Shown in pieces: positions 1 to 6,111 of a stretch of DNA of 12,605 nucleotides. The notes beneath the pieces were generated by a model. That model searched no databases and was not told where the DNA came from. It saw only the letters and a list, made by a program, of their open reading frames with translations. The stretch spans positions 1 to 12,605 of the forward strand of contig JABMMR010000266.1 in NCBI GenBank assembly GCA_013205525.1, in the 5' to 3' direction. The stretch's first letter is position 1. Every line of letters begins with the position of its first letter. Made by a program: the position numbers and the translations under genes. This stretch comes from Burkholderiales bacterium. GTDB taxonomy: Bacteria > Pseudomonadota > Gammaproteobacteria > Burkholderiales > Burkholderiaceae_C.

Positions 1-67
1 GGTCTTTGGGGATCACCGAATCTCGAGCTTCAAGGCATATCGCCACGACATTTTTAAGGCCCGATTG
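1..67 (+). other. Window edge: leader of ctaB and possible tail of an upstream gene
   Basis: One frame, starting at position 3, stays open to a TGA at 66-68 that overlaps the ctaB ATG as TGATG. This is the arrangement expected if an upstream gene of the same operon ends here. The roughly 21 visible residues are too few to identify it. In related bacteria the gene before ctaB is often ctaA/COX15 (heme A synthase), but that is expectation from context only. A Shine-Dalgarno-like AAGG lies at 56-59, 8 bases before the ctaB ATG. Confidence 0.25.
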
Positions 68-970
68 ATGAGAGCGCTTGCTAGTTTCATGCCCCTACGT
101 TGGCAGCAGTTCAATGCCCTCACCAAACCACGCGTGATTCAGTTGATCGTGTTTTGTGCACTCATCGGTATGGTGCTGGCCGTGCCCGGTGTGCCCTCAT
201 GGCCTGATGTGCGCTTGGGTGCCATTGCTTGTTTGGGTATTTGGTTGGTCTCGGGAGCTGCTGCCGCCTTTAACTGCATTGTGGAAAAAGCCATCGATGC
301 CCGCATGAAGCGCACCTCTTGGCGACCCACTGCCAAAGGCGAGTTAAGCGACCGCGAGACCTTGCTGTTTTCAGGCGTTTTATGCGTGTTGGGATCGGCC
401 ATTTTGTACATCTGGGTCAACCCCCTCACCATGTGGCTGACCTTCGCCACGTTTGTGGGCTACGCCATTGTTTACACCGTCATTTTGAAGCCGCTGACAC
501 CGCAAAACATCGTCATTGGCGGGGCATCGGGCGCCATGCCACCGGTGTTGGGCTGGGCGGCCATGACGGGCGAGGTCAGCCCTGAGTCATTAATCTTATG
601 CCTCATTATTTTCTTGTGGACTCCGCCGCATTTTTGGGCCTTGGCTTTGTACCGGGTGGAGGATTACCGCAAGTCGGGCCTGCCCATGCTGCCCGTTACC
701 CACGGCAACGAGTTCACCCGCTTGCAAATTTTGCTATACACCTTTGTGTTGTTGGCCGCTTGCTTGATGCCCTTTGTTTACGGCATGAGTGGCTTGTTTT
801 ACCTTGCAATCGCACTCATTCTCAGCGTGATGTTCTGTGCCTACGCATGGGCGCTGTGGCGCAACTATTCAGATGAACTCGCCAAAAAAACCTTCAAATT
901 TTCCCTATACCACCTGAGCCTGCTGTTTGCCGCTTTTTTGATTGATCACTATTTGCCGGGGTCTGTATGA
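68..970 (+). CDS. ctaB: Protoheme IX farnesyltransferase (heme O synthase), CtaB/CyoE
   Basis: Transfers a farnesyl group to heme b to make heme O, the precursor of heme A for terminal oxidases, in the inner membrane. It belongs to the UbiA prenyltransferase family. The 300-residue product is strongly hydrophobic with about eight or nine likely membrane helices. The first polyprenyl-diphosphate motif is N69-x3-E73-x3-D77 followed by RTSWRP (82-87); the first acidic residue is Glu rather than the more common Asp. The second conserved block is WTPPHFW (184-190) followed by [18 protein letters not shown] 68 was chosen because AAGG at 56-59 precedes it by 8 bases; a TTG at 65 and an ATG at 89 are alternatives. 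The gene ends in ATGA shared with the SCO gene, so the two are probably translationally coupled in an oxidase-assembly operon. Confidence 0.95.
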   Translation: MRALASFMPLRWQQFNALTKPRVIQLIVFCALIGMVLAVPGVPSWPDVRLGAIACLGIWLVSGAAAAFNCIVEKAIDARMKRTSWRPTAKGELSDRETLLFSGVLCVLGSAILYIWVNPLTMWLTFATFVGYAIVYTVILKPLTPQNIVIGGASGAMPPVLGWAAMTGEVSPESLILCLIIFLWTPPHFWALALYRVEDYRKSGLPMLPVTHGNEFTRLQILLYTFVLLAACLMPFVYGMSGLFYLAIALILSVMFCAYAWALWRNYSDELAKKTFKFSLYHLSLLFAAFLIDHYLPGSV

Positions 971-1539
971 GGCGTTTTCTTAGCTGTTTCTTGGTGTTGC
1001 TGCTGCTGGCTTGTTCACCCGACAAGCCGCGTTTTCAGTCTATCGATTTGACTGGCGCAGGCTATGCCAAGGGCTTTTCTTTGCTCGACCACAAGGGTCA
1101 AACCCGCAGTTTGGCGGACTTCAAAGGCAAAGTGGTGATGGTGTTTTTTGGCTTCACCCAATGCCCCGATTTTTGTCCCACCACCATGAGTGAAATAGCA
1201 CAGGTCAAGCACAACTTAGGCGCCCAAGGCGACAAGCTGCAAGCCATTTTCATCAGCTTGGACCCCGAGCGAGACACCCCTGAATTACTGCAAACCTATA
1301 TGGGCAATTTCGACCCCAGTTTTGTGGCGCTGATTCCCTCTTTGGCCGAGCTGCCCGCCTTGGCCAAAGACTTCAAGATTTATTACAAAAAGGTGGAAGG
1401 CGCTAAGCCGGCCAATTACACCCTAGACCACTCGGCGGGTACTTATATATATGACACCGAGGGTCGCTTGCGACTGTATGCCCGCTATGGTCAGGGTGTA
1501 GCGGCTTTGACCGCCGACGTTGAACAACTGCTTAAGTAA
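967..1539 (+). CDS. SCO1/SenC/PrrC family copper-binding assembly lipoprotein
   Basis: A membrane-anchored thioredoxin-fold protein that helps deliver copper to, or reduces, the CuA site of cytochrome c oxidase on the outer face of the inner membrane. The 190-residue product begins with a lipoprotein signal peptide with lipobox LLAC, so Cys16 is the probable lipidated residue. The copper site is visible: CPDFC (Cys66 and Cys70) after FFGFTQ, and the distal His155 in LDHSAG. Length and motif spacing fit the SCO family. The ATG overlaps the ctaB stop (ATGA), which fits one oxidase-assembly transcript. The 3' end overlaps the end of convergent rpoH by 8 bases. All three metal-ligand residues are present, so I see no reason to doubt activity. 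No specific gene symbol is assigned because naming (sco, senC, prrC) varies between genomes. Confidence 0.94.
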   Translation: MRRFLSCFLVLLLLACSPDKPRFQSIDLTGAGYAKGFSLLDHKGQTRSLADFKGKVVMVFFGFTQCPDFCPTTMSEIAQVKHNLGAQGDKLQAIFISLDPERDTPELLQTYMGNFDPSFVALIPSLAELPALAKDFKIYYKKVEGAKPANYTLDHSAGTYIYDTEGRLRLYARYGQGVAALTADVEQLLK

Positions 1540-2470
1540 ATTCCAGCAAAGCTGCTTTCATTTTTTTCATGGCAGCCGCTTCAATTTGGCGAATGCGCTC
1601 AGCGCTCACGCCATATTCGGCCGCCAATTCATGCAAGGTCATGCCGCCCGAGTTGTCATCGTTTACCTTCAGCCAGCGCTCTTCCACAATGCGACGGCTG
1701 CGGGCATCCAGCACCTCCAGCGCTTGGGTGATGCCGTCACTCGACAACCTATCGCGCTGGTGCGCTTCAAGCATGGCGGTGGGTTCGTGGTGAGCGTCAG
1801 CCAGGAAAGCGATGGGGCCGAAGGCGTCTTCGCCGTCGTCGCCAGACACCGGGTCTAGCAGCACATCACCGCCGGCCATGCGCGCTTCCATCTCCATCAC
1901 TTCTTCGCGTTTGACATTCAAGTCTTTGGCGATGCTGTCTATTTGCGCGTCATTCAGGCCATCGCGGCGTGAGGCCGCGTGGTCTTCACCGGCCTGTGCG
2001 CGAAAGCCTTGCTTCATGGAGCGCAGATTGAAAAACAATTTGCGCTGCGCCTTGGTGGTGGCGAGTTTGACCATACGCCAGTTTTTAATGATGTATTCGT
2101 GAATCTCGGCCTTGATCCAATGCATGGCGTAGCTGACCAAGCGCACGCCTTGATCGGGGTCAAAGCGCTTGACCGCCTTCATCAAGCCCACATTGCCTTC
2201 TTGTATGAGGTCGGCGTGGGGCAGGCCGTAGCCCAGGTATTGGCGGGAAATAGACACCACCAAGCGCAGGTGCGACAAAATCAGTTTTCCCGCGGCGTCG
2301 AGGTCGTTGTGGTCTTTGAGTTGACGCGCAAACGCTTTTTCTTGCTCCAAGGTGAGCATGGGCAAGCGGTTGGCTGCTGATATATAGGCTTCGATATTGC
2401 CTAAGGGTGGCACCAAGGCCCAAGGGTTGGTGCTGACTGAGGACTGGCTGGCTAAGCTTAATGATGTCAT
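1532..2470 (-). CDS. rpoH: RNA polymerase sigma-32 factor (heat-shock sigma factor)
   Basis: Directs RNA polymerase to heat-shock promoters controlling chaperones and proteases. The 312-residue product has the sigma-70-family regions: region 2 at about 65-135 (DLIQEGNVGLMKAV at 87-100, then VSYAMHWIKAEI) and region 4 at about 245-305 with the helix-turn-helix LHELAAEYGVSAERIRQIE. The RpoH box, diagnostic for sigma-32 and involved in its regulated instability, is QRKLFFNLR at 142-150. The N-terminal NPWALVPPLGNIEAYI supports the ATG at 2470; no good Shine-Dalgarno is visible before it. A perfect CIRCE operator and a likely promoter lie 31-60 bases upstream, so HrcA repression is probable. In gammaproteobacteria rpoH commonly follows ftsEX; here ftsY is on the same strand about 3.6 kb upstream, with other genes between. 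Confidence 0.97.
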   Translation of the reverse strand: MTSLSLASQSSVSTNPWALVPPLGNIEAYISAANRLPMLTLEQEKAFARQLKDHNDLDAAGKLILSHLRLVVSISRQYLGYGLPHADLIQEGNVGLMKAVKRFDPDQGVRLVSYAMHWIKAEIHEYIIKNWRMVKLATTKAQRKLFFNLRSMKQGFRAQAGEDHAASRRDGLNDAQIDSIAKDLNVKREEVMEMEARMAGGDVLLDPVSGDDGEDAFGPIAFLADAHHEPTAMLEAHQRDRLSSDGITQALEVLDARSRRIVEERWLKVNDDNSGGMTLHELAAEYGVSAERIRQIEAAAMKKMKAALLEFT

Positions 2471-2500
2471 TTGGGGTCTGGTAAGTGACGCGATGGATCT

Positions 2501-2530
2501 ATATTAGCACTCTCTAAGCTTGAGTGCTAA
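2501..2530 (-). promoter_or_regulatory. Likely sigma-70 promoter of rpoH, overlapping CIRCE
   Basis: Reading the minus strand, TTAGCA (2530-2525) could be the -35 box and TAATAT (2506-2501) the -10 box, with an 18-base spacer. The two boxes fall on the outer ends of the two CIRCE arms, so bound HrcA would block polymerase directly. Transcription would start near 2494, giving a leader of about 24 bases. The -35 match is only 4 of 6, so the call is moderate. Confidence 0.5.
2504..2530. promoter_or_regulatory. CIRCE operator (HrcA binding site) of rpoH
   Basis: TTAGCACTC at 2504-2512, a 9-base spacer, and GAGTGCTAA at 2522-2530 match the CIRCE consensus with no mismatch. CIRCE is the operator of the heat-shock repressor HrcA, normally found before groE, dnaK or hrcA. 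Here the only nearby gene it can plausibly serve is rpoH, whose ATG is 33 bases away on the minus strand; the secreted-protein gene on the other side begins 230 bases away. Confidence 0.93.
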
Positions 2531-2536
2531 ATGTCT

Positions 2537-2552
2537 CTCGGGTTAACCCGAG
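2537..2552. repeat. 16-bp perfect palindrome upstream of the rpoH promoter
   Basis: CTCGGGTTAACCCGAG is a perfect palindrome with no spacer, 6 bases beyond the CIRCE element and just upstream of the probable rpoH -35 box. The position suits an activator or a second repressor site. I do not recognise the motif as belonging to a known regulator. A hairpin is possible but would lack a loop of normal size and has no T-tract, so it is not a terminator. Confidence 0.6.
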
Positions 2553-2759
2553 CCAATCCAATCCCCTGTCAGTGGGTGGTCAAGCCATTCAGCATGTGAA
2601 GGGCAATTCTTTGTCTGCAACGACGCGGGTAGAGTTGACGTGAAATTATCTGGCGTGAGCTTTTCAAATAATTTCCCAGATTGGCTGAGGCATGCTGATA
2701 AACGGAAAATTCAAAACTTGCGTAAAGTTAATGCTGATGCCAAGTATCGGGAAATCACC

Positions 2760-3074
2760 ATGAAAAAACTGCTTTGGATCTTTATGTATTTTGTCTTGTG
2801 TTCAGTCACACAAGTTCATGCTGCACCCTATCCCCTTGGCAGCATGAGCTGTGATGACATCGGCGCTTTTGCCAGCCAAGCCATGCAGTGGCGTGAAGAT
2901 GGCGTTCAGTACAAAGAAGCCAAAACACGGCTTGATGCGCTCAGGCCTGATGAATCGGTTGAGAAAAAGAATATGCGCGTTGTCATGCAACTGGTTTTTG
3001 GAAACTACGGTGACAGCTGGACGGTGGAAAGTGCTGGTTCGACCATGAAAACGGATTGTGAAAGCGGCCGCTAA
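2760..3074 (+). CDS. Small secreted protein of unknown function with two cysteines
   Basis: I do not recognise this 104-residue protein with confidence. It starts with a clear Sec signal peptide: MKK, a hydrophobic core LLWIFMYFVLC, then TQVHA with likely cleavage after about residue 21-22. The mature part of about 83 residues is soluble and mixed-charge, with one Cys near each end (SCDDIG and TDCESG), which could form a disulfide in the periplasm. The frame is open further upstream to a GTG at 2640, but the ATG at 2760 puts the signal peptide at the N-terminus and has GGGA 7 bases upstream, so it is preferred. The DNA is unlike its neighbours: by my count lines 2701-2760 and 2761-2820 have about 38% and 33% G+C, against roughly 60-70% in the enolase-like gene. 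No clear promoter was found between 2553 and 2759. Confidence 0.65.
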   Translation: MKKLLWIFMYFVLCSVTQVHAAPYPLGSMSCDDIGAFASQAMQWREDGVQYKEAKTRLDALRPDESVEKKNMRVVMQLVFGNYGDSWTVESAGSTMKTDCESGR

Positions 3075-3120
3075 CACACGCAAAAGCGCAGCTAAGCTCT
3101 AGGCTTGGTTTTGAAGCACA

Positions 3121-3495
3121 TCAGTGGCCGCAAATATTAAAAACAGCGTCAAAGCGTTTCAGCGCGGCGTTCAACAGCTTGGTATGTCCAGTACCCCAAG
3201 GGTGCGGTCGTGCATTTCGTTGTCTCCAATCAAATGACTTGGGCTGGTGAGTAAGCAAGTAGCCCATCTCGCCTTTTGAGCCGTGGGCGGCGATCGCAAA
3301 TGGATTGTCAGCGTGTTGAGCGGAGTGAGTCATTGGGAAACCCATCACAACGCTGGTTTTCTCTGCAAACGACTGAGTTGAAATAACGAGCATCGGATGA
3401 TCATTGGGCATTTCAACGCCCACATGGGGGCTGTACTGAATGAAAATAATTTCAGCACGCTCGGGGACCCACAACGCAGATTTACGCGTGGCCAT
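3121..3495 (-). CDS. mazF: MazF/PemK-family toxin (endoribonuclease)
   Basis: Toxin half of a type II toxin-antitoxin pair; MazF-family proteins cut RNA at short sequences. The 124-residue protein fits the PemK/MazF fold: the early strands read ERAEIIFIQYSP (12-23), then HPMLVIS (33-39), FPMT (53-56) and the family block KSFDWRQR (86-93), corresponding to KSIDWRAR in E. coli MazF. The E. coli catalytic Arg29 in HRP aligns with His33 here (DHP), while the nearby Thr is retained at Thr56. From memory, a His-Pro at this point occurs in a proteobacterial MazF subfamily, so it need not mean inactivity. ATG 3495 was chosen because it overlaps the mazE stop as TGATG, giving translational coupling; an adjacent upstream TTG is less likely. 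It ends 46 bases from the secreted-protein gene, which is convergent. Confidence 0.88.
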   Translation of the reverse strand: MATRKSALWVPERAEIIFIQYSPHVGVEMPNDHPMLVISTQSFAEKTSVVMGFPMTHSAQHADNPFAIAAHGSKGEMGYLLTHQPKSFDWRQRNARPHPWGTGHTKLLNAALKRFDAVFNICGH

Positions 3496-3743
3496 CAAGC
3501 AAAGGCCTCAACGCCCCGTGGTGCATCAGCCATCAGCTCGCCACCGTGCTTTACGGGATCGAATGCCGCCAACATCTCGTCAAAAGTGGGCTCTGTTTCT
3601 GCCTCAATCACAATTCGACCGGGCTCAACTGTGACACGCACAGGCGTTCCTTCAACAACGCCTGCGGTCTTTGCCATCGGCTTTGTGAGTCGAAGAGCCA
3701 GACCATTGCCCCAAACGCTTATTTGACTGATGACAGAACTCAT
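3495..3743 (-). CDS. mazE: MazE-family antitoxin (AbrB/SpoVT-like DNA-binding)
   Basis: Antitoxin partner of the adjacent toxin. MazE proteins bind DNA through an N-terminal swapped-hairpin domain and neutralise MazF with a flexible C-terminal tail. The 82-residue product shows the family signature ISQISVWGNGLALRLTK at 5-21 (compare KRWGNSPAVRIP in E. coli MazE), followed by GTPVRVTVEPGRIVIE, and an acidic tail with EPTFDEMLAAFDP (50-62), the usual toxin-binding type. The start is decided by the ribosome site: AGGAG at 3751-3755 is 7 bases from the ATG at 3743 but only 1 base from the ATG at 3749. The stop overlaps the toxin ATG. A canonical promoter and an operator lie just upstream, consistent with autorepression by MazE alone or with MazF. 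Confidence 0.9.
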   Translation of the reverse strand: MSSVISQISVWGNGLALRLTKPMAKTAGVVEGTPVRVTVEPGRIVIEAETEPTFDEMLAAFDPVKHGGELMADAPRGVEAFA

Positions 3744-3765
3744 TTGCATGCTCCTAGTTGTTGGC

Positions 3766-3785
3766 ACAAGTGTATAAACACTTGT
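3766..3785. promoter_or_regulatory. Palindromic operator of mazEF
   Basis: Perfect inverted repeat: ACAAGTGT (3766-3773), spacer ATAA, ACACTTGT (3778-3785). It covers the -10 box and part of the spacer of the mazEF promoter, the expected place for an autorepression site bound by MazE or the MazE-MazF complex. A degenerate second set of TTGT/ACAA half-sites follows toward 3800. No T-tract follows, so it is not an intrinsic terminator for the gene upstream. Confidence 0.7.
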
Positions 3786-3797
3786 TTGTCGTGTCAA
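3769..3797 (-). promoter_or_regulatory. Sigma-70 promoter of mazEF
   Basis: On the minus strand a perfect -35 box TTGACA (3797-3792) is followed after exactly 17 bases by TACACT (3774-3769) as the -10 box. Transcription should start near 3762, about 19 bases before the mazE ATG, with AGGAG between. The -35 box covers the stop codon of the enolase-like gene (3796-3794), so the toxin-antitoxin promoter is embedded in the end of the gene ahead of it. Confidence 0.75.
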
Positions 3798-5077
3798 CAA
3801 ATGTGTCTACGTCCGAACATCTTCCCCGCAAACACCGCTTCCCCGCCCAAAGCCTCTTCAATCCGCAAGCCCTCATTCCATTTGGCCATGCGCTCAGACC
3901 GCGCAAACGAGCCCACCTTCAGCTGCCCCGTGTCCCAACCGACAGCTAAGTGAACGATGGCGGTGTCCTCGGTTTCGCCAGAACGGGCCGAGACCACCAT
4001 GCCCCAGCCGGCAGCGCGGGCCACCTCCATGGCTTGCACAGTCTCGGTGATGGTGCCAATTTGGTTGGGCTTGAGCAGTACCGCATTGCAGACTTTGTCT
4101 TGAATGGCCTGAGCCACCAAACTGGCTTGGGTCACCAAATAATCGTCGCCCACCACCTGAATTCGTTGGCCTACGGCGTTAGTGAACGCCTGCATTCCAG
4201 CCGTATCTCCTTCGGCAAACGGGTCTTCCACCGAGATGATGGGGTATTTGTTGACCCAGCCCAACAGCACTTGCAGCCAAGCTTCGCTGTCAAATTCTTG
4301 CTGCTCTAAACCCAGCTTGTAAGCGCCGGCACGGCCAAATTCGGAGGCGGCAATGTCCAGCGAAATAGCCACTTGGTCGTAGCGATAGCCCGCCGCGTCG
4401 ATGGCGCGTGTCAGGGTTTGCAGCGCTTCTTCATTGGAGTCAAACACCGGCCACCAGCCGCCTTCGTCGGCCACACCGGCGAGCTTGCCCGCCGCCGCCA
4501 TGAGCTTGCCCGCCGCGTGATAAACATTGGCCACCATCTCCAGCGCCTCACTGAAACTTTGGGCACCCACGGGCATGACCAAAAAATCTTGGATATCCAC
4601 CCGTCGACCGGCGTGGGCACCGCCGCCAAAAATTTGAATTTCTGGCAGGGGCAGGCGTACCGGTTTGCCGCCAGCCAAATAACGCCACAGCGGCTGGTGT
4701 TCGCTGGCTGCGGCAGATTGCAGCACCGCCAGCGAGGTGGCAATCGTGGCATTGGCGCCCAAGCGGCTTTTCAGCGGCGTGCCGTCAAGCGCGATCAATA
4801 CCTGGTCGACGCGAGCTTGGTCTGTGGCATCCATGCCTTGCAGGGCTTGGGCAATAGGCCCATTCACCTGCGCCACCGCTTGGCTGACATCCAAGCCGCC
4901 CAGCAGGGGGCCGCCGTCGCGCAACTCCAGGGCCTCGCGGCTGCCGCGTGAAGCGCCCGCAGGCGCTACGCCTCTCCCAAGGGCACCGTTGCTCAGTTGC
5001 ACATCCACTTCTATGGTGGGGCGACCACGCGAGTCCCAAATACGCCGTGCATGCAGGTGTTGAATCGTGGTGCTCAT
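3794..5077 (-). CDS. Divergent enolase (phosphopyruvate hydratase) family paralogue
   Basis: A full-length enolase-fold protein of 427 residues. Conserved features by analogy with yeast and E. coli enolase: metal ligands Asp241 (LDIAASEF), Glu284 (SVEDPF) and Asp311 (VVGDD); Glu205 in ADEGG; the catalytic-base lysine Lys336 in LLKPNQIG; Lys387 in LKVGS; and His155 in GGAHA. Differences from canonical enolase: the lid loop PSGASTG is PAGASRG (39-45); VDIQEF is VDIQDF, so Glu becomes Asp164; and SHRSGETED is SARSGETED, so the substrate-contact His (yeast His373) is Ala364. It may therefore be a slow enolase or act on a different phosphorylated hydroxy-acid. The main eno gene of these bacteria usually sits with pyrG and kdsA, so this is probably a second copy. 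The ATG at 5077 overlaps the kinase stop as TGATG; a TTG at 5080 is less likely. Confidence 0.85.
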   Translation of the reverse strand: MSTTIQHLHARRIWDSRGRPTIEVDVQLSNGALGRGVAPAGASRGSREALELRDGGPLLGGLDVSQAVAQVNGPIAQALQGMDATDQARVDQVLIALDGTPLKSRLGANATIATSLAVLQSAAASEHQPLWRYLAGGKPVRLPLPEIQIFGGGAHAGRRVDIQDFLVMPVGAQSFSEALEMVANVYHAAGKLMAAAGKLAGVADEGGWWPVFDSNEEALQTLTRAIDAAGYRYDQVAISLDIAASEFGRAGAYKLGLEQQEFDSEAWLQVLLGWVNKYPIISVEDPFAEGDTAGMQAFTNAVGQRIQVVGDDYLVTQASLVAQAIQDKVCNAVLLKPNQIGTITETVQAMEVARAAGWGMVVSARSGETEDTAIVHLAVGWDTGQLKVGSFARSERMAKWNEGLRIEEALGGEAVFAGKMFGRRHIC

Positions 5078-6096
5078 CAAGGTGTCCAGTGTTGTCGCAG
5101 GGTTTGCAAAAGGGCGGCGGGTTGCAGCAAAAACGCTTTGGCGAAGTGTCTGACCTGCTCGCGCTGGTGGTCGGTGGTAATGTATTCAACTGGCGACTTG
5201 CCATCCACCCGCGCCAACAACATGCCCGCCAGCAAAGCGCAGGTGCGCGCTTCAAGTGCGGCGCGGTCTTCCCAGTTGACCGCAGACAAGTAGCTGTTGG
5301 CCAGAGCATCAAAACAGTCAAGGTAGGCCGCGTGGTGAGCGGGTTTCCACAGGCATTTGAGCAGCAAATGGTTGAGCACAAACGCCAAGTCGAAAGCTGG
5401 GTCGCCGTACCAAGCGCATTCGGCGTCTAAAAACACCGGGCCGTGTGGGCCGACCAAAATATTTTTCGGGCTGACGTCGCCGTGCACCAAGGCATGTTTG
5501 TGCATCAGGGTTTGCTTGACCAAGCCATGCAAAGCCTCGGCGCAATCGGGGTGGCGCAGGGCCGTGGCATTGAAATAAGGGTCTAAGCGAATGGCGATGA
5601 AATCTGCATCATGGTCAAACGCTTGGGCTAAATAAGCTTGGCCGGCGCTGGCTGCATGCCAAGTGGCTAAACAGTGGGCAACTCGCTGCGCTGTCTGGCT
5701 GTTGACCACACCAGCCTGCAACTGGTTTTTCCACACAGGGTGTTGCTCGGATGGCAAAAAAGCCATGGCAAACACGCAGTCTTGCTCGTCTTCGCCCAAC
5801 AGCGCTGGAACCGCATGGGGCAGGTGCTGGGCAGCAAACCGCAACCATGCCACCTCGTCTCGGTTGCGCTTGACAGGCGCCTCCCACAGCGCGGCCACCT
5901 TCAGCTGCGGCAAAGCGCGTTTGAGGCAAAAGCTCTGCCTTGGCGTGTCGACTCGCACGATGAGGGAGGACACGCCGCCGGTCAAAGCTGTGAAAGTGGG
6001 CGTTTCATGGGGCAGCAGCAAACCCATGCGTTGCAAGGGCGGCAACAACGCTGCTAACTCTTGCGACGCGGATGGCTGGTCTGGTGAAGAGTTCAT
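5077..6096 (-). CDS. APH/choline-kinase-fold phosphotransferase, substrate unknown
   Basis: A 339-residue small-molecule kinase of the aminoglycoside phosphotransferase superfamily. Visible motifs: a nucleotide-loop region TGGVSS (39-44); a likely ATP-anchoring Lys59 in FCLKRAL; the catalytic loop HGDVSPKN (205-212) with base Asp207 and Asn212; and the metal-binding FLDAE (222-226) with Asp224, followed by WYGDPAFDLAF. The family phosphorylates aminoglycosides, choline, methylthioribose, homoserine and other hydroxyl compounds, and the substrate cannot be told from sequence. Antibiotic resistance is unlikely given the operon setting. It lies 15 bases after ftsY and overlaps the enolase-like start as TGATG, so the kinase product may feed the enolase-like enzyme. 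No Shine-Dalgarno is visible before the ATG at 6096, which suggests coupling to ftsY translation. Confidence 0.85.
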   Translation of the reverse strand: MNSSPDQPSASQELAALLPPLQRMGLLLPHETPTFTALTGGVSSLIVRVDTPRQSFCLKRALPQLKVAALWEAPVKRNRDEVAWLRFAAQHLPHAVPALLGEDEQDCVFAMAFLPSEQHPVWKNQLQAGVVNSQTAQRVAHCLATWHAASAGQAYLAQAFDHDADFIAIRLDPYFNATALRHPDCAEALHGLVKQTLMHKHALVHGDVSPKNILVGPHGPVFLDAECAWYGDPAFDLAFVLNHLLLKCLWKPAHHAAYLDCFDALANSYLSAVNWEDRAALEARTCALLAGMLLARVDGKSPVEYITTDHQREQVRHFAKAFLLQPAALLQTLRQHWTP

Positions 6097-6111
6097 GGGG
6101 TGTCTGAAAAC

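Noticed and set aside
1520..2423. Several open frames opposite or overlapping rpoH
   Set aside because: They mirror the GC-rich codon pattern of rpoH, lack ribosome sites and resemble no family; similar shadows over the enolase-like, kinase, ftsY and M16 genes were rejected for the same reason.
2640..2759. N-terminal extension of the secreted-protein gene from GTG 2640
   Set aside because: It would bury a good signal peptide about 40 residues inside the protein, and the extension shows no recognisable family features.
3075..3120. Possible bidirectional terminator between the secreted-protein gene and mazF
   Set aside because: Only a 4-bp AAGC/GCTT stem with a short T run is present, too weak to call.
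3747..3800. Longer mazE starting at 3800 or 3749
   Set aside because: The extension would cover the promoter and operator, and AGGAG at 3751-3755 is correctly spaced only for the ATG at 3743.
5077..6096. Kinase as an aminoglycoside-resistance gene
   Set aside because: The HGD and DAE motifs are shared by the whole APH/choline-kinase superfamily. The operon position behind ftsY and the overlap with an enolase-like gene point to metabolism, and no mobile-element context is seen.
5077..6096. Kinase as methylthioribose kinase (MtnK)
   Set aside because: Superficially similar, but the catalytic loop reads HGDVSPKN, unlike the MtnK loop as I recall it, and no other methionine-salvage genes are present.
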